Position numbers and translations under genes: made by a program. Positions 54,009 to 62,605 of a stretch of DNA of 64,000 bases are shown here, in pieces (within the stretch, counting starts at the first letter, position 1; every line of letters starts with the position of its first letter). This DNA is from Mitsuaria sp. PDC51 (lineage in GTDB: Bacteria; Pseudomonadota; Gammaproteobacteria; Burkholderiales; Burkholderiaceae_C): contig NZ_FOZE01000002.1 in the NCBI RefSeq assembly GCF_900113225.1, positions 1,302,001 to 1,366,000 of the forward strand, written 5' to 3'. The notes below the pieces were generated by a model, which made no database searches, had not been told where the DNA came from, and saw nothing but the letters and a program-made list of their open reading frames with translations.

Positions 54009-54470
54009 ATGGTGCGCAAGCCTCAGACCGCCCTGCTGCTGGCCTCTCCCGAGGACACCGAAGCGCAGTTCTACGAGGCCTTGCAGGCCGGCGACCTGGA
54101 ACGCCTGATGGCCGTCTGGGGCGATGAGGACGAGGTCTGCTGCGTGCATCCGGGCGGACCGCGCGTCGTCGGCGCGGCGGCGATCCGGGCGAGCTTCGAG
54201 CAGATCTTCGCGCGCGGCGCGATCCCGGTGCATCCCGAGTGCCAGCGCCGGCTGGTCAACGGCGACACGGCGATCCACCAGGTGCTGGAGCGCGTCGAGA
54301 TCACCGACGAGGACGGCACGCAGAGCGCCTGGGTCGTCGCCACGAATGTCTACCTGAAGACGGCGCTGGGCTGGCGCCTGGTGGCGCACCACGCCAGCCC
54401 GGGCACCTCGCAGGACGTGAAGCAGGAACTGTCGATCGTGTCCGTGGGCGCTCCCACCACCCTGCATTGA
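54009..54470 (+). CDS. SnoaL/DUF4440-like protein
   Basis: A 153-residue NTF2-like cone fold. ASPEDTEAQFYEALQAGDLERLMAVW and VCCVHPGGPRVVGAAAIRASFEQIF match the SnoaL/ketosteroid isomerase-like group, and VVATNVYLKTALGWRLVAHHASPG closes the domain. Members may be enzymes or ligand-binding proteins; no catalytic residue identifies this one. It follows the zf-CHCC gene by 69 bp. The ATG at 54009 has the weak site AAGGAACGAGATCC before it. Confidence 0.83.
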   Translation: MVRKPQTALLLASPEDTEAQFYEALQAGDLERLMAVWGDEDEVCCVHPGGPRVVGAAAIRASFEQIFARGAIPVHPECQRRLVNGDTAIHQVLERVEITDEDGTQSAWVVATNVYLKTALGWRLVAHHASPGTSQDVKQELSIVSVGAPTTLH

Positions 54471-54483
54471 GAGAGGTCCGCTG

Positions 54484-55518
54484 ATGCAGTACCAGGCGCC
54501 TCCCTGGTTGCCCGGAGGCCATGCCCAGACGATCTGGCCCGTGCTGTTCGCGCGGCGCTACGACGGCCCCGCGCCGCGCTTCCGACGCGAGCGGTGGCAC
54601 ACGCCGGATGGCGACTTCATCGACGTCGAGTGGCTGGTCGATCCGGCCGCCCCCACCGATGCCACCCCTCCCGCCGCCACGGCTGCCGCGGGCACGACCG
54701 CTCCGCATGCCGCGGGACCGGAGCGGCCCTTGCTGGTGCTCTTCCACGGGCTGGAGGGCTCGGTCGACAGCCAGTACGTGCAGGCCTTCGCCGCCGTCGC
54801 GCAGCGCCGCGGCTGGGCCTTCGCGATGCCCTACTTCCGAGGGTGCTCGGGGGAGCTCAACCTCGCGCCGCGGGCCTACCACTCGGGGGACTACGTCGAG
54901 ATCGGCTGGATGCTGTCCCAGTTCCGCGCGGCCCACCGCGGGCCGATGATCGCGGCCGGTGTCTCGCTGGGCGGCAATGCGCTGCTGCGCTGGGCGCAGG
55001 AGGCCGGCGACACGGCCGCGGACACCGTCAAGGCGGTCAGCTCGATCTGCTCGCCGCTGGACCTGACCGCCGCCGGCCATGCGATCGGCAAGGGCTTCAA
55101 CAAGCTGGTCTACACCCGCATGTTCCTGCGCACGATGATGCCCAAGGCCATGAGCAAGCTGAAGCAGCATCCGGGGCTGTTCGATGCGGAGCGGATGCGG
55201 CGGGTGCGCAACCTCTACGAGTTCGACAACCTCTTCACCGGGCCGCTGCACGGCTTCCGGGATGTCGACGATTACTGGCTGCGCGCCTCCGCCAAGCCGC
55301 ACCTGGCGCGCATCCGCGTGCCGGCGCTGGTGCTGAACGCGCGCAACGACCCGTTCGTGCCGGCCCACAGCCTGCCGGCGCAGAGCCATGTGGGCGCGCA
55401 CGTGACGCTGTGGCAACCCCGCGAGGGGGGCCATGTCGGATTCCCGTCGGGTCGCCCGCCGGGCCACGTGCGCACGATGCCCGAACGGGTCACCGACTGG
55501 CTGGCGATGCGGCTCTGA
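54484..55518 (+). CDS. YheT-family alpha/beta hydrolase
   Basis: A 344-residue alpha/beta hydrolase of the YheT/ABHD1 group. It opens with PPWLPGGHAQTIWPVLFAR, typical of the family. The oxyanion region is LLVLFHGLEGSVDSQYVQ. The nucleophile is in AAGVSLGGNALLRWAQE. The acid and His are in VLNARNDPFVPA and GGHVGFPSGRPPG. The native substrates are unknown esters. An alanine- and threonine-rich insertion occurs at about residues 58-78. It begins 13 bp after the SnoaL-like gene, with AGAGAGGTCCGC as site. Confidence 0.92.
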   Translation: MQYQAPPWLPGGHAQTIWPVLFARRYDGPAPRFRRERWHTPDGDFIDVEWLVDPAAPTDATPPAATAAAGTTAPHAAGPERPLLVLFHGLEGSVDSQYVQAFAAVAQRRGWAFAMPYFRGCSGELNLAPRAYHSGDYVEIGWMLSQFRAAHRGPMIAAGVSLGGNALLRWAQEAGDTAADTVKAVSSICSPLDLTAAGHAIGKGFNKLVYTRMFLRTMMPKAMSKLKQHPGLFDAERMRRVRNLYEFDNLFTGPLHGFRDVDDYWLRASAKPHLARIRVPALVLNARNDPFVPAHSLPAQSHVGAHVTLWQPREGGHVGFPSGRPPGHVRTMPERVTDWLAMRL

Positions 55519-55549
55519 GCCGCCCCGCACAAGGACCGAAGGAGCGCCC

Positions 55550-56089
55550 ATGGATGCGATCGTCGAGGCCGCGCTGAAGAAGTGGCCCAACGTGCCGCAC
55601 TGCTACGGCTGGCTGGCGCTGGATGCGCGCGGCGACTGGTACATGCGCGACGAGCGCATCCAGGCGGCGGGCCCGTTCCCGGCCGTCAAGGGCAGCCGCA
55701 TCGTGCATGACAAGCTGATCGGCTTCATCGACCGCAATTACGGCGTCGACGACACGGGGGCATGGTTCTTCCAGAACGGACCGCAGCGGGTTTACGTGCA
55801 GCTGGAGGCGGCGCCCTGGATCTGGCGGCTGCAGCCCGACGGCCGCGTGCTGAGCCACACCGGCCGCGAGGCGCAGGTCACCGGCGCGGTGCTGGACGAT
55901 GCCGATCGCCTGTTCCTCGAGACCGACCTCGGCCTGGGGCTGGTCCACACGCAGGACATGGGGCCGGCGGCGGACGCGATCGAAGCCGGTCGCTGGTCGA
56001 TGACGAACGCGACGCACGCCGAGCTCGTCACCCGTCATGGGGTGGTGCTGTCCCCCCTCGACACGAAGGGGGCCGTCACCCGGGGGTAA
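55550..56089 (+). CDS. Conserved cytoplasmic protein of unknown function (possibly DUF2946)
   Basis: A 179-residue protein with the words WPNVPHCYGWLALDARGDWYMRDE, DKLIGFIDRNYGVDD, WFFQNGPQRVYVQLEAAPWIW and FLETDLGLGLVHTQDMGP. It is well conserved in Burkholderiales to my memory, where it is sometimes called DUF2946; I am not sure of that name. No signal peptide or catalytic pattern is visible. A good ribosome binding site (AAGGAGCGCCC) fixes the ATG at 55550. It is the last gene of a run from ilvE and ends at a bidirectional terminator. Confidence 0.75.
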   Translation: MDAIVEAALKKWPNVPHCYGWLALDARGDWYMRDERIQAAGPFPAVKGSRIVHDKLIGFIDRNYGVDDTGAWFFQNGPQRVYVQLEAAPWIWRLQPDGRVLSHTGREAQVTGAVLDDADRLFLETDLGLGLVHTQDMGPAADAIEAGRWSMTNATHAELVTRHGVVLSPLDTKGAVTRG

Positions 56090-56108
56090 GGCCGGCGACG
56101 CACGTGAA

Positions 56109-56132
56109 AAAGCCGACCCGCGGGTCGGCTTT
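56109..56132. terminator. Bidirectional intrinsic terminator
   Basis: AAAGCCGACCC (56109-56119) and GGGTCGGCTTT (56122-56132) are perfect arms around a two-base turn, with A and T runs at the ends. It lies between the convergent genes at 56089 and 56153 and can stop both. Confidence 0.88.
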
Positions 56133-56152
56133 CCTGTTGGCGCGCGGAGGGC

Positions 56153-56740
56153 TTACTGCGAGGCCGCGTTCGCCGGCGCCGAGGCGCCGGAAGCGGCCGC
56201 GGCGGGCAGCTTGGGGTCGTCGAACTTGGCGCCGCCCTGGTTGGCCATGTAGACCACCGCGCGGGAAATCTCGAAGTCGCTGAAGTCGCCGCCGCCTTGC
56301 GGGCCCATGTTGCCCTTGCCCTTCAGGGCGGAGTGCACCAGGGTGTCGAAACCGGACTTCACGCGCGGGCCCCAGGCGTCATGGTCGCCCAGCTTGGGCG
56401 CGCCGGCGGCGCCGGTGGCGTGGCAGGCGGCGCATTGCGCCTGGAAGACCTGCTCGCCGGACTTCATCGCGGCGGGGTTGGCCAGGTCCTTGAGTTCGAT
56501 CGAGCCCACCGGCTGGATGCGGGCGGCGACGGCCTGCTCCTCGAGTCCGGTGCCGCCGGCGCCGGGCTTGATCTCGCTGGACACGTAGTTCGCGAGCATC
56601 ACGATGATCACGATCGGGATCACGAACGCGAAGAAGACCGCGACGATCAACTGCTTGGGTGTCTTGATGGGCCCTTCGTGGGCGTCGTGACCGTCGGCGT
56701 GCGTGTCCTGGGCGTTGGCGTGGTCCTGGGTTCCGCTCAT
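56153..56740 (-). CDS. Membrane-anchored class I cytochrome c
   Basis: A 195-residue c-type cytochrome. The N-terminus is His/Asp-rich (HANAQDTHADGHDAHEG). One membrane helix follows (LIVAVFFAFVIPIVIIVMLANYV), then a heme domain with the CxxCH motif in QAQCAACHATGAAGAPKLGD and the sixth ligand Met in VYMANQGG. It resembles cytochrome c5 and would carry electrons in the periplasm, tethered to the inner membrane. An alanine-rich tail ends the protein. The ATG at 56740 has GAGGAATTC before it. TATACT (56853-56858 on the minus strand) could be its -10. Confidence 0.92.
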   Translation of the reverse strand: MSGTQDHANAQDTHADGHDAHEGPIKTPKQLIVAVFFAFVIPIVIIVMLANYVSSEIKPGAGGTGLEEQAVAARIQPVGSIELKDLANPAAMKSGEQVFQAQCAACHATGAAGAPKLGDHDAWGPRVKSGFDTLVHSALKGKGNMGPQGGGDFSDFEISRAVVYMANQGGAKFDDPKLPAAAASGASAPANAASQ

Positions 56741-56979
56741 GAATTCCTCGTGAATCGAATCGACTACGGCAGAAGCGCGTCCGTGTTTCGCAGGGGGTTT
56801 CGCGGCTTGATCGGCCCTCGGGAAACCGGACGGGGGAACAGCAAATCGGCGCAGTATAGCCAGCCCCCTGGCGCCCCACCCTGGGGCTTTCGTCAAGGTC
56901 GGCACGAGGGCGGGCCAGGTGTTGCGCGAGGGTCGCGCAGCGGCTTCGCCCTGGTGCCGTTTCAACGACTTGAATCGGC

Positions 56980-57012
56980 TTGGATCGAGCGGGGCCAGAA
57001 CGAGGCTAGAAT
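56980..57012 (+). promoter_or_regulatory. Candidate promoter of tRNA-Arg
   Basis: TTGGAT (56980-56985) and TAGAAT (57007-57012) are 21 bp apart, a long spacer. The -10 hexamer itself is a good match in the context GGCTAGAATGCG and lies 14 nt before the tRNA, fitting a short leader. Confidence 0.45.
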
Positions 57013-57026
57013 GCGCGCTTCCCATG

Positions 57027-57101
57027 GCGACCGTGGTGAAGTGGATATCATTGGGCCCTCCGAAGGCCTAGTCGCAAGTTCGATTCTTGCCGGTCGCACC
57101 A
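57027..57101 (+). tRNA. tRNA-Arg (anticodon CCG)
   Basis: A complete 75-nt cloverleaf with encoded CCA. The acceptor arms are GCGACCG (57027-57033) and CGGTCGC. The D arm is GTGA with TCAT. The anticodon arm is GGGCC and GGCCT around the loop CTCCGAA, giving anticodon CCG (codon CGG). The T arm is GCAAG with CTTGC around TTCGATT. The discriminator base is A. A terminator follows at once. No integrase or partial tRNA copy is nearby. Confidence 0.93.
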
Positions 57102-57111
57102 GAACACCGAG

Positions 57112-57146
57112 AAGCCGGTTGTCACACGCGTGGCAACCGGCTTTTT
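57112..57146 (+). terminator. Intrinsic terminator of the tRNA
   Basis: AAGCCGGTTG (57112-57121) and CAACCGGCTT (57134-57143) pair perfectly and run into TTTTT at 57142-57146. The loop contains CACGCGTG. Confidence 0.87.
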
Positions 57147-57223
57147 CATTGCCACTCGTCGTTGCGAAGGCGTGCCGCCGGCGGCGGATACTGCGCCCTG
57201 TCCCATCGCGACGCGAGCTCCCC

Positions 57224-58210
57224 ATGCGACTGCTCATCCTCGGCGGCACCGTCTTCCTCGGGCGCCACGTCATCGACGCCGCGCTTGCGCGAGGCCATGC
57301 GGTCACGATGCTGAACCGCGGCCGGCACGGCCGCGGGCTGTTCCCCGAAGTGGAGCGCTTCGTCGGCGATCGCGACGGCGACATGAGCGCCCTGCGCGGC
57401 CGCGCGTTCGACGCCGTCATCGACTGCACCGCCTTCACCCCCGCGCAGGTCGAGCGCAGCCTCGCCGCGCTCGACACCGGCGCACCGCATGTGGTCCTGG
57501 TCTCGTCGATCTCGGCCTACGGCGTGTTCCCGCCGCACCGGGTCTTCGACGAATCGGCGCCGCTCGCGCCGGGCCACGAGGGCTACGGCCCGCTCAAGGC
57601 CCGCGCCGAAGAGGCGCTCGCGCGCGCCCTGCCCGATCGTCACGCCATCGTCCGTCCCGGGCTGATCGTCGGCCCGCACGACCCGACCGGCCGCTTCACC
57701 TACTGGCCGACGCGCGTCGCGCGCGGTGGCGAGATCCTCGCGCCCGGCCGGCCGGAACGTCCGGTCCAGGTCATCGATGTCCGCGACCTCGCGGCGTTCT
57801 GCCTGGCCCTCGCCGAATCGCGCGTCACCGGCAGCTTCAACGCCGTCGGACCGCGGATGCCGATGCAGGCGCTGCTCGACGCCTGCGTCCAGGCCGCGCC
57901 GGAGGCCGGCGCGCGATTCACCTGGCTGCCGGACGACCAACTGCTGGTGCTGGGCATGGCGCCCTGGACCCAACTCCCGCTCTGGCTGCCGGAGAACGAC
58001 CCGACCCATGGCGGCATGCTGCTCGGCGACGCCACCCGCGCGGCGGCGGCGGGCCTGACCTGCCGCGCCATCGAGGACACCGCCGCCGACACGCTGGCCT
58101 GGGCGCTGGCACCGCGCGAACCGGACCGGGACACCAGCAAGCTCGTCGCCACGCTGACCCCGGCGCGCGAGGCCGAGTGCCTCGGCGCCCGGCCGGTCAC
58201 GCCAGCCTGA
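57224..58210 (+). CDS. NAD-dependent epimerase/dehydratase (extended SDR)
   Basis: A 328-residue Rossmann-fold enzyme. The cofactor motif is MRLLILGGTVFLGRHVIDAALARGH. The nucleotide-sugar-type region is FDAVIDCTAFTPAQVERSLAAL, and the active-site area is VSSISAYGVFPPHRVFDESA with the later YGPLKARAEEAL (Tyr and Lys). This is the atypical SDR branch that includes isoflavone reductase-like and mRNA-binding homologues; the substrate is unknown. The ATG at 57224 begins the motif directly. Its 3' end overlaps the chemoreceptor gene by 14 bp on the opposite strand. Confidence 0.9.
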   Translation: MRLLILGGTVFLGRHVIDAALARGHAVTMLNRGRHGRGLFPEVERFVGDRDGDMSALRGRAFDAVIDCTAFTPAQVERSLAALDTGAPHVVLVSSISAYGVFPPHRVFDESAPLAPGHEGYGPLKARAEEALARALPDRHAIVRPGLIVGPHDPTGRFTYWPTRVARGGEILAPGRPERPVQVIDVRDLAAFCLALAESRVTGSFNAVGPRMPMQALLDACVQAAPEAGARFTWLPDDQLLVLGMAPWTQLPLWLPENDPTHGGMLLGDATRAAAAGLTCRAIEDTAADTLAWALAPREPDRDTSKLVATLTPAREAECLGARPVTPA

Positions 58211-59750
58211 ACACCGCGATCGCGGCCGACAGCCGCTTCGACTGGTCCTTGAGGCTCTCCGCCGCCGAGGCGGCCTGCTCCACCAGCGCCGCGTTCTGCT
58301 GCGTCATCTGGTCCAGGTGGCCCACCGCGGCGTTCACCTGGTTGATGCCGTCGCTCTGCTCCTGCGAGGCCGCGCGGATCTCCGCAATGATGTCGGTCAC
58401 GCGCTGCACGCTGGTCACGATGTCGGTCATCGTCGTGCCCGCGTCGGTCACCAGGCGCGAGCCCGATTCCACGCGGTCCACGCTGGTCGCGATCAGCGAC
58501 TTGATCTCCTTGGCCGCTTCCGCGCTGCGCTGCGCGAGCGAGCGCACCTCGCCCGCCACCACCGCGAAGCCGCGGCCCTGCTCGCCCGCGCGCGCCGCCT
58601 CCACCGCCGCGTTCAGCGCCAGGATGTTGGTCTGGAAGGCGATCCCGTCGATCACGCCGATGATGTCGGCGATGCGCCGCGAGCTGTCGCTGATCTCGCC
58701 CATCGTCGTGACCACCTGCCCCATCACCGAGCCGCCGCGCTGCGCTGTCTCCGCGGCCGAGCTCGCCAGCTGGTTGGCCGTCAGCGCCGCATCCGCCGTC
58801 TGCCGCACCGTGCCCGTCAGCTGCGTCAGCGAGGCCGCCGCCTGCTGCAGGTTGGACGCCGTCTGCTCGGTGCGCGCCGACAGGTCCATGTTGCCGCTGG
58901 CGATCTCGGCGCTGGCGGTGCCGATGCTGTCCGTCGAGCCGCGCACCTCGCCGATCAGCCGCAGCAGGGATCCCTGCATGGCATCCAGCGCGCGCAGCAG
59001 CTGCGCGGTCTCGTCGCTGCCGCGGGTCTCGATGCGTCCGGTCAGGTCGAAGCGCGCGATCGCGTCGGCCACCTGCGCCGCCTGGCCCAGCGGCCGGGTG
59101 ATCGAACGCGTCAGCCACACCGCGAGCGCGCCGCCCGCCGCGAGCGCCACCAGCCCGAACACCACCAGCGCGATCCGGGCGCGTTCGTTGGTCGCGGCCA
59201 GCGCCTGGATCGCCTGGTCCAGCTGGTCGCGCTGCTGCTGCGCCACGGCGCGGATGCCGTCCAGGTAGGCGCTCGACGCCTTCTGGAACTGCTCGTCGAA
59301 GATCTGCTTGGCCTGCGCCATGTCGCCCTGTTTCTTCGCCGCGGTGATGGCGTCCCGCACCGTCAGGTAGGTCTTGCGCAGCTCGGCCACCTTGTCGAAG
59401 GTGGCGCGTTCCTCGGGCTTCGTCAGCAGCTTGTCGAGCCGCTGCTGCAGTTCGGTCGAGACCTTGGTCGCCTCGGCGGCGGCCTGGGTGAAGAAGGTCG
59501 CCAGGCCCGGGTCCGCGCTGACCGCGATCGCCGTGGTGCGCGTCGTGCCGTTGAACACGTTGCGGTACCAGTCGGACGCGGCGCGCTCGGTGACGATCGC
59601 GTCGGTGTACATCGCGGCGGTCTGCTCCGCGACGCGGTTCAGGCCCCAGTACCCCAGCGCCGATCCGATCAGCGCGATCACCAGGACGCCGGTCTGGACC
59701 ATTCCCAGACGACGACCGATGGACCCCCGGGCGTTCGTGTTGGACATCAT
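58197..59750 (-). CDS. Methyl-accepting chemotaxis protein
   Basis: A 517-residue chemoreceptor. It has a first membrane helix (TGVLVIALIGSALGYWGLN), a four-helix-bundle periplasmic sensor of about 160 residues, a second helix (ALVVFGLVALAAGGALAVWL) and a HAMP domain (RSITRPLGQAAQVADAIARFDL). The signalling tip, IDGIAFQTNILALNAAVEAARAGEQGRGFAVVAGEV, is nearly invariant in the family. No CheR-binding pentapeptide ends it (it ends VFRLA). The ligand is unknown; the start is the first of two ATG codons at 59750. Confidence 0.95.
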   Translation of the reverse strand: MMSNTNARGSIGRRLGMVQTGVLVIALIGSALGYWGLNRVAEQTAAMYTDAIVTERAASDWYRNVFNGTTRTTAIAVSADPGLATFFTQAAAEATKVSTELQQRLDKLLTKPEERATFDKVAELRKTYLTVRDAITAAKKQGDMAQAKQIFDEQFQKASSAYLDGIRAVAQQQRDQLDQAIQALAATNERARIALVVFGLVALAAGGALAVWLTRSITRPLGQAAQVADAIARFDLTGRIETRGSDETAQLLRALDAMQGSLLRLIGEVRGSTDSIGTASAEIASGNMDLSARTEQTASNLQQAAASLTQLTGTVRQTADAALTANQLASSAAETAQRGGSVMGQVVTTMGEISDSSRRIADIIGVIDGIAFQTNILALNAAVEAARAGEQGRGFAVVAGEVRSLAQRSAEAAKEIKSLIATSVDRVESGSRLVTDAGTTMTDIVTSVQRVTDIIAEIRAASQEQSDGINQVNAAVGHLDQMTQQNAALVEQAASAAESLKDQSKRLSAAIAVFRLA

Positions 59751-59888
59751 GTGGTTCTCCTCGGACGCCGGCCCGAAGGGAGATCGGACCTCGACGCGGC
59801 ACGATGTGGCACGCGCAACCGTACTCCGATCTCCGGCCGGCGTTAAGAGGCCGGCGTCACGGCCCCGGCGGACCGGGGCGGCTGTCAC

Positions 59889-61901
59889 TCAGACGCGTGG
59901 CACGAGGCGCACCTGCGGGATCGGCTTGAGCGAGCCGACCTCCAGCGTGCGCGGTTGTCCCGACTGCTTCAGCGGCACGGCCGCGCCCAGGCCCTGCAGC
60001 CCGGTGAGGAACCGGGTCGCCTCCGCCCGCATCGCCGACGAGCGCCGATACCGCGGATCGTCCTTGAGCAGCGCCAGCCAGTCCGCCGGCGCGCCGGCCG
60101 CCACCACCTCGAGCGTGGCCGGCTGCATCACGCCCAGGAAGGTCGTGAGCCGCGCGCGGCGATGGTCGTCCCAGCCCGCGCCGCCTTCCGCGCCCAGCGG
60201 ATGGAAACGCGCGATCAGGCGCTGCGCCGCCAGGCCGCCCGCATCCGCCAGGGCCGCGATCGTTCCGGAGGCCATGGTCAGGTTGAGCCCGCCCTCGTCG
60301 GGCTTCTGGCTGATCTGCACGATGCGGTCGCGGAAGCCGGGCGTCGGGAACAGGATCTCGTCGCGCCAGTTCTGCATCGTCCCGACGATGCTCCAGAGGA
60401 AACCCGCCAGCCCCGCCAGCGGCGTCTTCTCGCGCGCGGCCGCCTCGCGCTCCTCCCAGTCGGGGACCAGGTCGGGCTCCGGCCAATAGCGCAACCGGCC
60501 GCCGCGATCGTCCTCGGGCAGGTAGACGCGGCCGCCCTCGTTGCCCGCGACGGCGGGCTGGATGCCATGGTCCGGATGCGGCGGCTTCAGGCTGACCGCG
60601 AAGGTCGGGTGCCGCGGCAGCATCGCGTCGAAGAGGTGCAGCGGCATGTTGCTGCCGATGCCGCCGTCGGAGAACCAGATCCGCGTGGCCCGCAGGCGCA
60701 GCTGGCGCCGGGCCTCGGCCGTCTCCGCGGCGCGCACCTGGGCCTGCGCGCGCTGGTTCGCGGTGCGCGACCAGTCCACCGCGTACAGCGGCACCGCCGA
60801 CAGCAGCAGCGGGAAGCTCAGGCTCATCCGGACCGCGACGACGACCGGCAACTCGCCATGCCGCGGCAGCGGTCTCAACTCGCGCCCCTGCGCGTTCTCG
60901 ATCACCGGCCCGTCGTTGCCGCCGGCGAAGGGCGCCGCCAGCGCGGCCATCACCGCGGGCGGGAACAGCCTCGACCACTCCTGGGGGTCGTAATAGAACA
61001 TCGGCGTTCCCGGCCGGAACGGGATGCTGTAGACCATCTGCCGGCTCACCGCGCTGGTGATCACCTCCAGATGGATGCGCCGCGTCGTGGGGTCGGGCCC
61101 CCATAGATCGCCGAAGCTCAAGGGCGGCCCATCGATGCTTTTGCCCGCCAGTTGGTTGAAGTAGCCGTGCAGCCAGTCGGTGAGCGCGGTCCGGCCGCCC
61201 TGGTCCGGCTGCGTCAGGCCGCTGCACAGGCCGTAGCCGTTGTCGCGCAGGCCGCGCGCCAGCCCACGGACGAACAGCGCGGCCGTCGCCCCGACCGCGG
61301 CCGCGGCGGTCAGCGCGGCAATGCCCGCCACAGCCACCGCGGCCAGCCAGCGCAGGCCCGGCGACGCGCCAGTCCCGTCGATCAACAGATGCAGCGCCGG
61401 CCAGGCCAGCAGCAGCCCGCCCGCAGCCACCCCCAACGCGGCCCTCGCATGGACGGTGAGCATGCCGCCCACCACCGCGGCGACGGCCTGGCCGCGGGAC
61501 TTGCCCAGCGCGCGCGACAGCACGTCGAAGTGGCGACGCAGTGCGGGCACCGGCTGGAACAGGGTGAACAAGCGGCTGCGGCCGGGCTGGCGCCGATCCG
61601 CGGCGACCTCCGCGCCCAGTTCCTCGGGCAGCTTCGCGAGCTGGTCGAAGGCGCCGACATGGCCGCGCTGGCGGCCGAGCTCCGCGGCCGCGCTCGCCCC
61701 GGCCGCGATCGCGCCGGCCGAGGTGCCGCCGATGTTCTTGAACCGGTACCGGTCGGCCAGCGCCGCCACCAGTCGCGGATAGATCACGCCACTGGTCACG
61801 CCGCCCTTCATGACGAGGTCGCAATGGCTGACGTCGTCCGCCTCCGGCTGCCGCTGGTCGTCGCTGTGCATGAGGCCGATTCTCGGCGCCCTGGCGACCA
61901 T
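59889..61901 (-). CDS. Patatin-like phospholipase with membrane segments
   Basis: A 670-residue patatin-domain protein. The nucleophile elbow is IGGTSAGAIAAGAS, and the catalytic Asp is in WFSDGGIGSNMPLHLFDAM. The oxyanion motif precedes them in VMKGGVTSGVIYPRL. Two hydrophobic segments at about residues 165-230 (AALGVAAGGLLLAWPALHLL; WLAAVAVAGIAALTAAAAVG) interrupt the domain, so it may be membrane-bound. It lies 5 bp after modC in the same direction and is probably co-transcribed. The ATG at 61901 is chosen for that reason, with 61871 as alternative. The link to molybdate uptake is obscure. Confidence 0.88.
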   Translation of the reverse strand: MVARAPRIGLMHSDDQRQPEADDVSHCDLVMKGGVTSGVIYPRLVAALADRYRFKNIGGTSAGAIAAGASAAAELGRQRGHVGAFDQLAKLPEELGAEVAADRRQPGRSRLFTLFQPVPALRRHFDVLSRALGKSRGQAVAAVVGGMLTVHARAALGVAAGGLLLAWPALHLLIDGTGASPGLRWLAAVAVAGIAALTAAAAVGATAALFVRGLARGLRDNGYGLCSGLTQPDQGGRTALTDWLHGYFNQLAGKSIDGPPLSFGDLWGPDPTTRRIHLEVITSAVSRQMVYSIPFRPGTPMFYYDPQEWSRLFPPAVMAALAAPFAGGNDGPVIENAQGRELRPLPRHGELPVVVAVRMSLSFPLLLSAVPLYAVDWSRTANQRAQAQVRAAETAEARRQLRLRATRIWFSDGGIGSNMPLHLFDAMLPRHPTFAVSLKPPHPDHGIQPAVAGNEGGRVYLPEDDRGGRLRYWPEPDLVPDWEEREAAAREKTPLAGLAGFLWSIVGTMQNWRDEILFPTPGFRDRIVQISQKPDEGGLNLTMASGTIAALADAGGLAAQRLIARFHPLGAEGGAGWDDHRRARLTTFLGVMQPATLEVVAAGAPADWLALLKDDPRYRRSSAMRAEATRFLTGLQGLGAAVPLKQSGQPRTLEVGSLKPIPQVRLVPRV

Positions 61902-61906
61902 CGGTG

Positions 61907-62605
61907 TCAGGAGCGCTCCGACCCGTCCCCGGACGTCGCCAGCACCTGGACGACGCCTTCGCGCAGCATCACGCGCCGGTCGCCGAAGCGGGCCACGTCC
62001 TCCGGATCGTGCGTGATCATCAGCATCGGCATGCCGATGCGCGCCAGCAGCGTGTCCAGCTCCGCGCGCATGCGGCCGCGCAGTTCCGGATCGAGCGCCG
62101 AGAACGGCTCGTCCAGCAGCAGCGCACGCGGCTCGTTGACCAGCGCGCGGGCCAGCGCGGTGCGCTGCCGCTGGCCGCCGGACAGCTGGTGCGGCCGCTG
62201 CTGAGCGACGCGTTCCAGCTCGAAGGCTTGGATCCAGCGGTCCACCGCCTCGCCGCCCTCGTGGCGCGACGGATTCAGCCAGCCCCGCTTGAGCGCGAAC
62301 GCGATGTTCTGCCGCACGGTCAGCTGCGGAAACAGCGCGTAGTCCTGAAAAAGGAAACCGAGGCGGCGCTCGCGGGCGGGCACGTCGATGCCCGACGCGC
62401 TGTCGAAGACCGGCTGGCCGTCGACGCGGATCGACCCCTCGTCCGGCTTGAGCAGCCCCGCGATCGCCAACAGCGTCAGGCTCTTGCCGGCGCCCGACGG
62501 GCCGTGGATCACCGTGCGGCGAGCGTCGGTGGTGAAGGCGACATCGAGCTCGAAGCGGCGGCCGCCGCCTTCCACGTGCTTGCGGATGCGCACCTCGAAA
62601 CTCAT
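61907..62605 (-). CDS. modC: Molybdate ABC transporter ATPase
   Basis: A 232-residue ATPase of the ModC family. Walker A is GPSGAGKSLTLL, the signature is LSGGQRQRTALARAL, Walker B is LLLDEPFSALD, and the switch His is in MITHDPEDV. It is shorter than E. coli ModC (about 350 residues) because the C-terminal TOBE (molybdate-binding) domain is missing. Feedback by molybdate through that domain is therefore not possible here. The start overlaps the modB stop by 4 bp. It energises ModB. Confidence 0.9.
   Translation of the reverse strand: MSFEVRIRKHVEGGGRRFELDVAFTTDARRTVIHGPSGAGKSLTLLAIAGLLKPDEGSIRVDGQPVFDSASGIDVPARERRLGFLFQDYALFPQLTVRQNIAFALKRGWLNPSRHEGGEAVDRWIQAFELERVAQQRPHQLSGGQRQRTALARALVNEPRALLLDEPFSALDPELRGRMRAELDTLLARIGMPMLMITHDPEDVARFGDRRVMLREGVVQVLATSGDGSERS

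Noticed and set aside
57027-57101. tRNA-Arg as an integration site of a mobile element
   Set aside because: The tRNA is complete, the terminator follows directly, and no integrase, duplicate tRNA end or foreign-looking genes are nearby.
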